Below, piece by piece: positions 1 to 12,663 of a DNA stretch of 64,000 bases; within the stretch, counting starts at the first letter, position 1, and the number at the start of each line of letters is the position of its first letter. The notes beneath the pieces are model-generated. The model did not search any database. It was not told the origin of the DNA and worked only from the letters and a program-made list of their open reading frames with translations. Made by a program: the position numbers and the translations under genes. This DNA is from Polytrichum commune (taxonomy: Eukaryota > Streptophyta > Polytrichopsida > Polytrichales > Polytrichaceae): NCBI GenBank assembly GCA_950295325.1, contig OX485803.1, forward strand, positions 29,450,001 to 29,514,000, written 5' to 3'.

Positions 1-3000
1 TACTCTATTGGTATATGTGAAATCTGCATTATAGATTTATGATTGCTAATATAAAAAATAACACTACTCTAACACCGATGAAAACAATGATTACTATGGA
101 GAGCATGGGAATTGCTATTTTAACCTACTTGTTTTTTGAACCAAGGGTGGAGACATTGCATTAGTCTGCTCATGCAATTTGGGATGACTCTATCACAATG
201 ACTTTATAAGGGCATCCTCCTACCCCCCCCCCCCCCCCCCCCTCCATTTGGTAAGTGTTATGAACTAGAATTTTAAGTTGTGTGGGCGAGAGGGAAGTAA
301 TACATAAGAGCTTGCCTCTCATTCATCCCACAAAAGCACCTTGAAATGATATGTGGGTTGGAGGATGTCTTTAAAAGATAAATTGACACCAAAAGTAGTT
401 TCAAAGACCCGGAATTAGTCGGGTAGGGCATACTTGAAATGATTTCATCACAAACCTATGGCATGAGGTTAGTTTTTAGCATGGATAGACGAGGAATACA
501 TTTGTATGCAACAATCCCTTTCATCATTTGTGTGGCACATGTGCTTGAACATGTGCTTGCTTTTATCAAATATGTCCTACTTAGTGATTGCTACATAGTT
601 GAATGAGGAAGAACGCCATTGAGAATTTCACAATCAAAGGTTAGCTATGCCCCTTATGATCCATAGTCAAAGTGACGGTTTCATAATTTGTAAAGTGGTC
701 ATGTTTAAGGGTTCGCATATGCTTTTTGTATGTGCCTATTTGCGTGACACACAATATCTAAAGAATAGTCTACCACTTTTGGACAAGCATATCTAGTGTT
801 TGAAATTTGGCTATGAGACGCCTTAAGTGGTGACAATAGAATGCTTTGTTCTTTCCTTGATTGGAAGTGGTTGCAAAGTGATTAGACTACTTCTTCAACT
901 GTCAGCAACAAATTAAGCATTGTCTTTTAGGTTATGCAAGTATGTTCAAAATGACACGATCAATTCATGCATACATATAATCATAAAGTAACCAACGTGT
1001 ATGCATGTGCTTGAATTCGGGTTCAAACCCAAAAATTTACACTAAATATGATATTTAGTGTCATATGGCATTTAATGTCAGTATGGTAAGTTTTTGGATG
1101 ACACTTCTTATGAATAAGTGAACATATATTGTCATAGATTGATGGATGAGTTCATCCATTCGCAAAACACTACATTCTCTTGTCAGCAACTTGTGATGAA
1201 GTTTTGTCATGGATGGTTGAAAATCGGATGTGAATACACTTGGTAAGTCTATTGACAGTGATTGCAACAATGTAAATCTATAATCCCTCCAAAAGTTTAC
1301 AAGGAATGACAAATAATGTTGGGTTAACATTTGGTGTTGATGCCAATATACCACGGTTTATGATTAGTATTGAGAAAGACAATTAGAATTGGTGAGACTC
1401 AATACCATATGTAGTGTAGCTAGCCATCAAAGACATGTAATTGAACGAGGCATACATACCTTAGCAACATGGTCAAGTCCTCCCCAAGAAGCTAGAATTT
1501 ATTTGCAATGGCTAGGCAATTTGAACCTCCATGTCAAACTTCATCTAAGGTAGACAACCCGTATTCAATTACTTTTCTTATTAGACAACTCTATTTGAGT
1601 GGTATGCGGTTCGGTGTGGCACAAGAGTGAAGAAAGGCTTGACATTAGTTTTTAGCTTGCACACAAAGTAATTGGGTATGTGCCAAAAGTGGTGGGCCAC
1701 ACTCTAACATATAACTTTAGCCAAGGAACATGGTAGGTGAGTAAATGGCAATGATGACATGGACCTATACACCCCCCCCACTTTCCATAGTTAGGTGAGT
1801 TGTAATCCTTGAGGTGTCCAATATGTTCATTATATGTCATGATTTCTGAACATTGTTGCATGTAATTGTTACATTGCATGCCGACAAGACGTCATGAAAT
1901 ATGGTGACATATTCATCCAAGTCATGTCATTCATCTACATGACCCATGAATTACATATGAAATGGGTGGGTTCCTACTCATGACATTATTCAGATCCATA
2001 ATAGTGTTATGTGGGATTGATAGGTTTCCACAAAATATTCCTGGATATTTTTCACAAACAAGTAGATATCAACGGCATTCAAAGAAGTGGACTATGTGTA
2101 ATCAATTGCGCACAAACACTCGCAATGTATTGATGATTCAAGGTTTAGGGTTTAAATACCTCAACTATGTTGTGTTGGTGTCATCCACACGCCAAGATAC
2201 TTGGTGTCATTCATCCGGTCACTAAAAACACGACTAGAATTCGTCATCCACCAATCTTCATCAACTAAACCCGTATACGCATTAAGGATACAAAATGCAT
2301 TGGATCCAACTTTGGATAAATTTGACAGGCCTACTTTAGTTCTAGAAAATTTAAATTAAAGTTTTATTTTTGGCAAGGCTATTGTAGATATTTAAAAAAA
2401 AAGTAATGTCACCTACCCTTCATTATTTATAAAATTCAATTACCCGATTATGGTGATGCTAATTTACTTCCAAGCATTTTCTAACTTTTAGACCAAGGTA
2501 ATTATAATATCCCTTCATTTGATTGCACACTAACAAGAAAAAAAGTGGGAGTGCTCCCCCCTGAGAATGAGGGCGGTGACATGTGATTGTGAGATACTGA
2601 CCAACTTGTATTGTGGGTATTCTAGAATGAAAAACCAATTTGGCAACATTTTATCTTATATATGACAACTTTAGAGACATAACACAACCAATATTGGCAT
2701 TAAATTTGGTTTTCATCGTCAAATCACCCATGTAGAATATGTTAGTGATGTCATCTACTTACACAACATTGAACAATAAAAGAATTCGCCCCCTAAAACA
2801 CCAAATTGGGAAGTAGAGACTCTTTGATTCCAGAACCTAGATTAGCACCTTCCTCAAGTCCAATTTTAGCTTTGGTCTTGATTCACAATTGCTAACTTGC
2901 TTAAGCTTCTAATGCTCTAATCTATCAGCTGGATGATTCCACAAAGCTAGAGGTGTCTACATTAACCTTCTTTACCTTAGACAATGGGCCGTCTTACACT

Positions 3001-3218
3001 GAATGGTATTCTTAGAACCACATAAAGTGACTCTGTTTGACAAAGATGAAAGTCAATTGCCTTGGGCTTGGAGATGAGAATACGTAGACGTTATGAAACC
3101 CAAGCATGTATTTGGGAGGTTAGATTCTATCATACTAGTTTGGACTTATTGGAAAATAATGTAAATGAACATAATACTTTGAGCTTGCCCAATAAGAAAC
3201 TCTGATAAGGTATAGTGT
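1..3218. other. Gene-free AT-rich stretch
   Basis: I see no coding region here that I can support. The longest open frames (1061-1354 and 1652-1879 on -, 1962-2225 on +) show no recognisable motif and have the low-complexity look of chance frames. A run of 20 cytosines lies at 223-242 and a shorter C run near 1770. Probably old, decayed repeat sequence. Confidence 0.6.
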
Positions 3219-3689
3219 AACCCCAATAATATGACACTCGATAATACAACACTTGGATTATATGATGCATTTCCCGCCAAACTTTCTAGTGGTAATCTAC
3301 CCCGATATTTTGACTACAACGCTCGTAATATGACATTGTTAGGCCCAATTTGTCATAAAATAAAGGTAATCAATGTGTGCATGTATTGGGACACACACTA
3401 GGACTTGCCTTGGGATTGGAGAGTGGATGGTGAATTCATCAACGAATTAGCTTAAGTTAAAGAAATAAAAAGAAAAAATAACACCCGTAGCCAGGTACCG
3501 GCGTGACTATGAGCCCGTTGGCTTGATGCTCATCATGGATGTCCGTGATGCAGCATGAGGTGTTATGCCTCTTGTGAGGTGGGCTCGTTTGGTGTACAAA
3601 TTGGTCCAGTTCATTAAGGTGGTGGGACATGTGCTTGTTTGTTTTCAAGTTTCCTTTTGTTGAGGATGAGGTAGGTGAGGTATTTGATG

Positions 3690-5625
3690 GCGTTCTAGTA
3701 AATATTTTTCATGAGAGTTTTGATGGTTGATTTTGGAATTTTAAGGTTGGTGAGTTTGTCAATGGAGTGTTCATGTATGGCACCTCTTACACTTGTTGTG
3801 ATGGTAATAAGGGGGTTGGTTTTCCAGCCATTGTTTTGTATGGTATTGATTAGAGGGTCGTATTTACCGTGTGAGGGCTTGGTCCGGGTATCTATCATGG
3901 CAATATGTGAATTCAATGAACTGGGTTGTGATTGCGGGGGATGGTGATATTGTTGTTTGTGCATGGTTCGGGGCTCCAATTAGACATAAGATGTATGGTC
4001 TTAGTTTGGCGAGGCAATGGCATGTTGTTTGTGAACATGTACATTTAAGGAGCCATAATGGGGTTGTGTTGTTCGGGTGGTTTGTTGTTAAAGTTGCCGG
4101 CATTAGTTATTGTGAAGAATCGGGTGTTTTTGTTTGCTCGTAGGGTTTGGGTAACGAGGTGTACCGCTTTGTTGTGTGGTACGTTTCTTTGGCCTTTTAA
4201 GTATGGATGTTCACATGTTGATAGGAGATGGGGCCACGTGTCTTTATTGTTCATATGTCATAGCGTGCAGTTGGGGTTTTTATGTGTGAGGGGTCAAAAT
4301 ATGGTCTTCCTATGGTTACCCATGTATTATGCATATCAAAATTTGAGCGTTTACGTGATTTGGGCATCTATCACATTTTCATTTTTCCAGAAGTGGTTGG
4401 AAAGTTTTTGTTGTATTTGGGTGTTTGATAACCTATTGTCTACGTATGGGAATTTGGTTTTGGCAGTTGTTGATTTGCAGTTTCGGTGTTCTTTTGTTAT
4501 AAATGTATGTAGATTGCGGATGACTCCATCATGGGTGGTTGTGGGGCAACTTGCTAGCTAGTAGGGGGTAAGATGTGTTGGGTGTATGTATTGGGTGTGT
4601 GTATTTGGTGTTGGTTGGGTTTTCTTTGAGCGTACCTTCGTTGGCTAGTATGTCAACTATTTTGTTCTTGGTAATACCCGAGTGTGCACGTACTTTATAT
4701 ATGTGTATGGTATGTGGGGTCCAATATATATGGTGTATTATTGATGTTATTAGCAGTTTGTCCGGGTGGTGGTGTTGTGATGTCGGGTGTTGAATGTGGT
4801 TGTTGATTAACAATATGCTATTTGAGTTGTTTGTGAATATATGTGTGTCAATTTGTGTGGATTGTATGTATTTTATGGCGATTAGTATTGCATTGAGCTC
4901 GGCTCGTAAGATATTTTGATAACTAGGAAGTTGCTCTGCTATTTGGGTGTTGTTGTTGGGGTTTTATACTCCTGAGCCTGTTGTATTGCATTCTATTTTG
5001 CCCTCAAGGTTTTTGGTGGGGGGGGGGGGGGGGGGTGAATGAGCCATGTATGTAGATGCATTGTTATGGGTGGTATTTAAGGGGGGTGAATGTGGTTGTA
5101 TTTGTATGGTAGGGGTGTCTTAGGGTATTTATCAGGGTCGGGATGGTTGTTATGGGGGCATCTTTCCTTGCTTTGGAGATTTTGATGTGATAGTTTGTGG
5201 GTGTGGGATTAATGGGGTCTATGTCTACGTGTGTATTGATTGTGGGTTTTAAAAGGTTTTGTAATTCTTGTGGGGTTTGTAGATTCATTGTTGGGTTGGG
5301 TTGGTTTATGTATACATATTATTGAGGTCAGGTTTGGTTCCACATGTTGGTAGTATTTGGGCCATTCTAGCGTGGGGTCATAGCGTATGGCATGGGGTGG
5401 GATGGTTGCTATTATATGGATGTCTACATTTGTTTGGATTGGGAGTTGTTGTGGTATCCAATCGTTGTGGTTGATTATGAGAACCGTGGTTGTGTGTGTG
5501 TCTTCTTTGGCTGCCATACGAGCCCAATGGATGGCTTCTAGGGATGTGTTGTGGTCTGTGGGGTATGCTAGGCCTATTCCTTTCCATCTAGAGGCTTTTG
5601 CATGTCCCATGGAGCCAAACATTGT
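3690..5625 (-). pseudogene. Non-LTR retrotransposon relic (RNase H + REL endonuclease), copy 1
   Basis: Read from 5625 downward on the minus strand. First comes a block with INHNDWIPQQ and IIATIPPH (5622-5209). Next is an RNase H segment beginning IHGSFTPP near 5065 and ending KVRAHSGITKNKIVDILANE (4813-4529). Then comes DTWPHLLSTCEHPYLKG (near 4240), and finally LRPYILCLIG, IEFTYCHDR and a GW...SVRGAIH block (4100-3720). The last blocks resemble the PD-(D/E)XK-type endonuclease found C-terminal in some non-LTR elements; the expected RPD is RPY here. No reverse transcriptase core is visible, so it has probably been deleted. Frames shift several times. An 18-G run at 5018-5035 sits in the proline codons after GSFTPP. 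A second copy lies at 21.96-26.19 kb on +. Confidence 0.75.
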
Positions 5626-5944
5626 GTCGCGGGTGTGGGGTGAGTTGTATTGTGTTAGTTGGATGGGGCAGGTGAACGGAGAGGAGTAGTATGAGTGTGT
5701 GATTTCGAAGGATTTTATTTATAGTTTGGTGATTTTCGAATGTAGTGTGTGGTGGTCATTGTTGGGTTGTATAGTTTTTGGTTTTTTCTTAGGTAATTAA
5801 GTTATGTATCTTTGTACGAGCTTAAGTTAACTTAAGTTATTGTTTTAAACCTTGGTTTCAAAACAAAAGTTGCACTTTTGAGTCTTTGGGTTTGGATGGA
5901 CGTTAAAAAGTTCGAGGATTTCTGGATCTATATATTAGTATTAT

Positions 5945-6790
5945 GAAGTTGTTGTTGATTAATTTGCTTGATTCAAAAATTTCCCTCACACTTGAACCCC
6001 GCATGTATTTAGATTGGAAATTTCAATCCTCACTGACTTATACTCCTAAATTTGCCCATGACGCTCTTCAATTTCTTGGCTTTGGAGGTGATGGCAGTCT
6101 TGAGTGGTGGATACTTTACATTTTGGTTCTAATTTCAACAATTTTGGTGTTGCTGACCAAGCCTGGACACAAACAACTTTCATACAATTTGGTAAGCATT
6201 GACCTCCTTCCCACTGGTTATGGCACTAACAAATGTTTACAATGTGGTTGAGACTAGTTTATTTTGTTGTGCCCAACCAAACAAGACAATAAATTTAAGA
6301 AAAAGTTTGTGGGTGCAAAATTCAGAAGGATTGTTTCACATTTGCTCTTGCTGTGAACACAACATGCATCAAAAAGTTGAAATGTGTGATTATTTACAAG
6401 TCTCTACGCCCAAGATGCTTTGGAAGGTGATTGCCAACAAATTACGTGTGGTGGTTTGCATACCAAATGACATGGATGACATCAAATGTGTTTGAGAGTT
6501 GGATGATCATCCTCAACGCACATTTCAAATTTAAAAAACAGAAGGTACCTTTATTATGGACAATTTTGCTAGTCATTCCCTTAAGCATGTTGGTAGGGGT
6601 GAATCATTTGGTTTTTTGCAATCTTGCAATCGAGCAATTATACTTACGTTTTCTTACCACCTAATGTTAAAAATATGGTACAATCATTGGATCATGATTG
6701 AATTGCTTCATTCAAAGTTCAAATTAAATTTTTTTTGGAATGGGTTTTCTCTTAGTTCGATTCTTTCCCTACTCACCATGACTTGAGGAG
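5945..6790 (+). pseudogene. DDE_1 (pogo/Tigger-like) transposase relic
   Basis: Three overlapping frames together follow the DDE_1 transposase core in order. A block reading NVVETSLFCCAQPNKT matches the first catalytic region (family NADETG, with the catalytic Asp changed to Val). It is followed by WMTSNVFESWM, then MDNFASHS (second catalytic Asp retained), then FLPPNVKNMVQSLDHD and ASFK, matching the family pattern PPNTTSxxQPLDxGxIxxFK. Frames shift at least twice and stops are present, so it is dead. The family cuts and pastes DNA using three acidic residues. Its start lies just downstream of an inserted retroelement fragment. Confidence in the family is high; the limits are approximate. 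Confidence 0.8.
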
Positions 6791-7135
6791 AATAGTGCCT
6801 AGTGCAAGGCAAGATATTACGTGGTGATTGTGGACATATTTCTTTAATAAAATTTCCATACCTATGTATCTTCATTGCGTATGAAAAATGACATTTTAAA
6901 TCGAAATAGGCTAATTCCTTGAAAAACTTCGATAATACAACATTTTAGGTTAAAATGTTAAAACGTCATATTATGCAGAAATGACATTCGGTTATTACGA
7001 CACTTTCTTGCGCGACCAAACGTGTCATATCAAAGGGGGAGAACAGTACCCGGAGAAATTAGGCTGCCCGGAAGGGCCGGGCAGGCACCAGAAAACGTAG
7101 TCGTCTCGCTCGCGGGGGAGGTTGGCTCCACGCCA

Positions 7136-7149
7136 AAACCCTAAACCCT
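7136..7149 (+). promoter_or_regulatory. Telo-box in the RPL23A promoter/5' leader
   Basis: AAACCCTAAACCCT lies 70-83 bases before the RPL23A start codon. Telo-boxes (AAACCCTA) are a known hallmark of plant ribosomal-protein gene promoters, so the position fits. The surrounding 7040-7220 is also markedly more GC-rich than the flanks. Confidence 0.75.
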
Positions 7150-7218
7150 GCGTTTCGTTTCTTCTCTTTTGCTGCCTGAGGCCGCCGCACTGCACCCTTG
7201 ACCTCGCTCTTGCCAGCC

Positions 7219-8122
7219 ATGGCGCCCACGAAGGTCGCCAAGACCAACCCCCAGGCCGCTAAGGCTACGAAGGCGGCGAAGGCCCTGAAGACGGCCACGC
7301 CGTTGAAGAAGAAATGGAGGAAGGTGCGCACCTCGGTGACCTTCCATCGCCCGAAGACTTTGAAGAAAGCCAGGGCGCCCAAGTATCCACGCATCAGTGC
7401 TCCCCCCAGGAACAAGCTCGACCATTACGAAGTGCTGAAGTACCCCTTGACCACCGAGTCGGCCATGAAGAAGATCGAGGACAACAACACTCTGGTATTC
7501 ATCGTGGACGTTCGGGCCGATAAGAAGAAGATCAAGGAGGCTGTGAAGAAGATGTACGACATCCAGACCAAGAAGGTCAACACACTGATCAGGTGATTAT
7601 TTCATTTCCATATCTCCTCATCTGATTGGATTTGCAATAAGTGCCCCCCGAATTAGGGTTTGGAATTAGGTCACGAAATTTGTAGGTTAGTTGGTAGTGC
7701 ACTGGAAGGTTGACGAGGGTGTGTTGGTGGTGTTATGAATCGGCCTTTCACTTGGTCACAAGTAGGTGTGAAGGGGACATGGTCGTATTTTGACATTGAT
7801 GATAATATGGCTTAACTGGCTTCTGGGAAACTCTTGAAAGAGGCGTCATAGATTTTATATGCATCAATTCTTCCCAATTCACGTGCTTCCGGGCTATGTT
7901 GTCGCATTTGAGAGTTAGCCGGTTGTCCGTTCTTGCAATCCTGAACCCCTAAGACGACACAATTCTGTGGAAGACTAATGTTATGAGTCTTGAAATAAGC
8001 GTTGTGAGGCTGATATGTAGTCGTGTCTGATCTGCAGGCCTGATGGAGCAAAGAAGGCGTATGTTAGACTGACAGCTGATTACGACGCCCTGGATGTAGC
8101 TAACAAGATTGGCATCATCTAA
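7219..8122 (+). CDS. RPL23A: 60S ribosomal protein L23a (uL23), two exons
   Basis: Cytosolic large-subunit protein uL23, which binds 23S/28S rRNA near the peptide exit tunnel. Exon 1 is 7219-7592 and exon 2 is 8038-8122. The intron begins GTGATT and ends CTGCAG and splits the Arg codon of TLIRPDG. The product is 152 residues, the normal plant length. It has a lysine- and alanine-rich N-terminal extension (residues 1-35), then the conserved core with [69 protein letters not shown] and the C-terminal [11 protein letters not shown] chose the ATG at 7219 (context GCCATGGCG); the frame is open a little upstream but has no earlier ATG. The gene looks intact, and a candidate AATAAA follows at 8314. 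Codon use is GC-rich compared with the flanks. Confidence 0.97.
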
Positions 8123-8449
8123 ATTGGTACAATGGATATGAACATTGTATTGAGTGTTGTAATGACCTCAAATTCAAAAGATTGGTCTGGTGTGTGGCTC
8201 ACAGTGTATTACATGGAGAGTATTTTGAATGTGATGCGGTGGATGTGGTTGATATGTGAGCGCAAATTACGTGGCCCTGAAATGTCCTTGTACTAAATGG
8301 ATATGGAATGCAGAATAAATTAGAAAATTTAATATTGTGGAGGCAGAAGTCCATTGGGTTCGGTGCTGTTTTGATGATGTGTTTCCAGAAAGTGAGAGTT
8401 ATGCATCTGCTTAAATCTTTAGTTGTTGTGTTCCATAAAGATTGGTGAG

Positions 8450-8695
8450 TAGTTTGCATTAGAAAGGCAGGGGTACTTGGTCCCAATGATAGGGATGGCA
8501 GAGGCTTAATATGTTGAATGGAAGGTGAGAAAGAGAGATGAGCACAGCATTGAGCGAGAGAGGGGTGAAGCATTGATTTGGAGGCATTGGGTAGGTCCAC
8601 TTGCATCCACATGGAGTGCTGAAAAGGGTTGTTGTGCATTTCCAATGAGGTTAGGTTGTTGGTGAATATTTGTCCTGGCTTGTGCCTCACTGTGT
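8450..8695. repeat. Diverged duplication, copy A (copy B at 9835-10085)
   Basis: Matching landmarks in the same order include CATTAGAAAGGCAG versus CATTGGAAAAGCAG, GGCTTAATATGTTGAAT versus GGCTTGATATATTGAAT, GGTGAAGCATTGATTTGGA versus GGTGAAGCAATGATTTGGA, and GTCCTGGCTT versus GTCCCGGCTT. Direct orientation, about 1.39 kb apart. No coding content. Confidence 0.7.
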
Positions 8696-9008
8696 AGATT
8701 GTAGCGGTCTCTAAAGTATAGTGGTGATACTCGGTTAGTGATTTCTTGTTGACTAACAGTGACATGTAACCACGGTTTATGGTGTTACTGAGTTTACTTC
8801 TTCATCTAATGACATTACTCGGTTAGTTTGCTACATTGTCCACTTTCTGATGAGCAGAATAATCTCATGAGGCTTGTGTTGACTTGTCACATCTATGACA
8901 AAGGATAAGAATTCATGGGATCAGTTTGAACGCTCCTTGATTTACTGATCACTATCAAATCTGCATGTGTGCCGATGGACTGTAGTATAGTGGTGATACA
9001 CGGTTAGG

Positions 9009-9134
9009 ATTCTATTGTCTCCACATTCTGATGAGCAAAAGTACATCACGACACTTGTTGCATTATCAAATATTCTATCGTCTCCACATTCCGATGAGCA
9101 GAAGTACATCACGAGACTTGTTGCATTATCAAAT
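9009..9134. repeat. Two tandem copies of a 63-bp unit
   Basis: Units 9009-9071 and 9072-9134 share GTCTCCACATTC, GATGAGCA and AAGTACATCACGA, then ACTTGTTGCATTATCAAA, with only a few substitutions. A more diverged third relative lies near 8835-8900 (CTTTCTGATGAGCAGAATAA). Confidence 0.85.
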
Positions 9135-9289
9135 CTATAACGAATCGTAAGCAAAAAGATATTGAAGATTGAGCCCTCGATTTAGTGATTATCATCAAAT
9201 GTGCATTTGTGTCGATTCTTTACTGGAAGACCTAGGTCCCCCAGTTGTGTTGACTACTGAGTCTAATTATTTATTAAATCTTGAGTACG

Positions 9290-9435
9290 TTGCAGTGATC
9301 GGGGAGATTTTTGGGCATAATCGGTTGAGATCCTAGTGTTTGCAAGTCCAACTGGTTACATGTTGACATCCTTCGGTTTTCCTTCACTAAACTGTGGTAT
9401 ATTCTATAAATTTCTCTGAAGTGATTGGTAATTTT
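9290..9435. repeat. Dispersed repeat, second copy at about 38945-39090
   Basis: Both copies read GGGGAGATTTT(T/G)GGGCATAATCGG followed by TGAGATCCTAGTGTTT and AAGTCCAAC, then a shared run to GATTGGT. Same orientation, 30 kb apart. Confidence 0.8.
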
Positions 9436-12400
9436 CCTACAGTCTTGAACTTCAACCGGTTAGTTCTCAAACTCTACCGGTTCATCTGTAACTAACTGCC
9501 GGTTCTCCCCTATCAGAGGTATGTTGTCCAATTTCCCATGAAGTCTTAATTCCGTACCTGACCTCATCACTCAAACACAGGTGACCGATTATGGCCTACA
9601 TACTTTATTTGGATGTTTGTTGATGTCTTCTATGGTTGAATGTTATTGCTGTCCCAAACTTGCAATCTCCTTATGGTAATGCATGTGGAATACATGAAGT
9701 GGTGATACATTTTAGTGATGGTGGGGATGGACTTTCTACTGGCTGCTTTGATGCTCTGAATTAGATTCTGTATATTTCTCCACGAATTTAATGTCAAGTT
9801 TTTCCAGGAATACATTGCTAAATCTGTGTCATCTTGCAGTAAGACTTGTATTTAATTCACATTGGAAAAGCAGTTGTATTTTGTTTTGAAGCGGTGGTGC
9901 ACAGGCTTGATATATTGAATTAAAGATGTTGACAAGAAGTGATCACATCACTGTCTTAGGCAGAGGTGAAGCAATGATTTGGATCCATTAGGCAGGTCTC
10001 TGCATACATGCGCTGAAAACGAATGCATATGTGTCTGGCGAGGTTGTGGTTACTGAATAAATGTCCCGGCTTCTGACTCAAACTGGGTTTTGTATCCGAA
10101 TATTTTGGATGTGCTTCATTTGAGTTTGCAAATCTTTGCATCACTAAATCTGAAGCAAAATGGTTGCTGTATGCAATTGAAGTGCGTCTAGGTCCTTGAT
10201 TTCTAGGTGTGAGTAACAACGGATTAAATGCAACTTGCGATGTGGGCCCCTTTTTTGTGTCCAATGTTGCCTAAAAGATTGACTCCAGTGTGTTTGTAAT
10301 GAGATCCATAGACATTGCTGGACTGTTTCCTCTACATTGACAAGGTTTCCATGTACATCAGAGAATATAATATTTTCTAGCAGTCCCAAAAATTTGCTTC
10401 CTGTGGTCTTGGTAGACCATTTCGTCTATTTGCTTGGCGTCAATTTGCACAAGAAGTTTGATGGTGGCCTGCTTTCGAGAACTGAAGCAATAGGGTACAT
10501 GGGCCTCTATGGCAGGCTTGTAGTAAAAAATGGACGTGTGAAAGACATATGTGCCCAAAATGTAGACGGCATACAATTCGACAGTTAACATAGTTGGAAG
10601 GGCCTATGGATATATAAAGGGAAAGGAAATCTTCACTTCGCCCTTGTGTAACTATGGTAGACAAACCCATTTTGGATAACCGCCCCAATCTTTATACATA
10701 GAGTTTCTTAAAGATGTAAGTTTCACACATATACATGTCATTCTCTAATTTGGAATGTTGGAAATAGGTACTGAATAGGTGAGAGAGGAGTTATTGTTAT
10801 TGAGGAGTTCAATGTGATGAAAAATGTATGTTAAAAGGGCATGGATTTGGGTTCCTTGAAAAGGGTATTGACTACACTCAAGTTTTTGTCTACTAGCTAT
10901 ATTAAAAAAAAATCGGCCTATGTTGTGAATAATGGGTTGGGAGATTATATTGCCTTTGAAATTGATTATAATCTCAATACTTCAGATAAAATTGTGATTT
11001 AATTTGTGAAAACGTTGTAATATCATTTTCTAGGCTTGTAGGAAGCCACTCCATTATCACATACGCACAACACACATGCTTTAATTATTGGAAATGAGTT
11101 TGTCTACCTTAGATGAAAAATTTGCCGATGTGGTCACGTACATAATATTACTTAGTGTTCAACTCTCGTTCTGTGGGCTCTCAGAATATAACAAGTAGAT
11201 GCTTGAAAAGTTGGGTAGGGAGACTTGGATCTTGATTGAGCTCATAACATCTCAGTGTTATCTTTTGACTGCCCACGTCATTGAGTAACGTTATGTACTA
11301 ATGCATGGAAAGACATTATGTATATGCAAACCTAGTATATGAAACTCATGGGCGCCCGCCTTCATAAGGAATTTCAAAAGGGGTCGGTTGGGTATTTCCA
11401 AGAAAAGAGGAGTTGAAGAAGGGGTTGGATGACTCCTTCTCTAAATAAAGGAGGGCACCAACAGGAAACCGCCTTCACCACCGCTGCGCCCTTTTTCCAC
11501 AGTGTTGAAGTGGCACCACAGACCAATTGTCACGTCACACGACACTGCCAGATCATCCCTTTACCGCTTTACCATGCCACTTGGCACTCCTACCGAGAGT
11601 GTTTGGAATCGTCAATGTTACTCTGCCAGATTGACAGCCTCAAAGAATCACACATCCACACAAACTGTTGACTTGGCTCTCCTACTTATATCTACCAGCT
11701 CTCTGTTCATCATAGCGATCCAAGTGCAGAGTGTGGTGGAGTTGGAATTACGTTTTGCATTACTGTCTCCATAGGCTCCACTGCAGTGACAGAAGAGTGC
11801 ACTGCCAATTTGCAAGCTTGCCATCCAACCCAGTGCACAAGGTTACATTAACTTGGCGAATTTTGGAGGTTTTGCAGAGTCTTGGATCGACAAGTACGCA
11901 ATTTTTCTATCTGTTATGGTTTTCTTTGGTCTAAGTGATGGCTTGCTGACTGGTATTCCTATTTGATCAAGCGTGTTGTAAAAGACTTCTCATGAGCAAG
12001 AATAGCACTTGGCCTCAGCACTTTCAAAATCGTATTATCCAGTAAGAATTAGAGAACACATCATAGAATCTTTGGGATTGCAAGCGATGGTCATGGAAGT
12101 TGATTGAATCTAGATTGTCATGAATACGAAGCTTATAAAGTATCAGGACGGACGGAAGTAATCATGGTTAGTATGTTCAATTTTGACTTGATTGAAGCAT
12201 TTGGGGATGACCGGTACACATATGTAAGGTTCGGATTAAATTACTGCTCTGGATTAGCGATCCGCTAGCCGGAATTAATCCATATATGATGAGCTTGAAT
12301 AGATTGACGCATCAAGGTAGATAGCAGTGGGCTATTTCCTCCTGGGCTTGCACGAGAACTGAAAGAGCACCATACCAACATCACATGCAATTAATATCTG

Positions 12401-12663
12401 CTCACTAGAAAGTGTCGAACATTATTAATGTCCTTGTCTCCAGCAATAGTCCATCTATAATTTCATACTCGCCCGGGAGTAGTACAAACCCACAAAACAT
12501 TTCTAGCGGAATAGGGATTTAGGTAAGGTGGTTGTTGGTGGTATGAGCAATAATCATGCTGTGCCCAGACTCCAGAGCATAACTGAGTGTTGCCCTCCAT
12601 TGAGAGGTCACAAGCTCTTGAATTTCGTAAGGTTCCATTGCCGAGGTTGTCGGTGCAGATAAA

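Larger units (their letters stand above)
3219..7035 (+). mobile_element. Candidate pogo/Lemi-like DNA transposon, interrupted
   Basis: Around 3219-3340 short modules of the type AATATGACAC and CGATAATACAACA occur. Around 6925-7035 related modules occur in inverted form (GTCATATTAT, TTATTACGACAC, GTGTCATATC). Between them lies a DDE_1 transposase relic (5945-6790) and an unrelated retrotransposon fragment (3690-5625, opposite strand). I infer one DNA transposon whose 5' part was invaded by the retroelement. Subterminal repeats of this kind are known in pogo/Lemi elements. I found no clean terminal repeat or target duplication, so the ends are approximate. Confidence 0.4.

Noticed and set aside
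8199-8765. 188-codon minus-strand frame downstream of RPL23A
   Set aside because: No recognisable domain, and it overlaps a diverged non-coding duplication whose second copy does not keep the frame.
10337-10688. Overlapping short frames on both strands
   Set aside because: No domain recognised and frames on both strands are equally long, as expected by chance.
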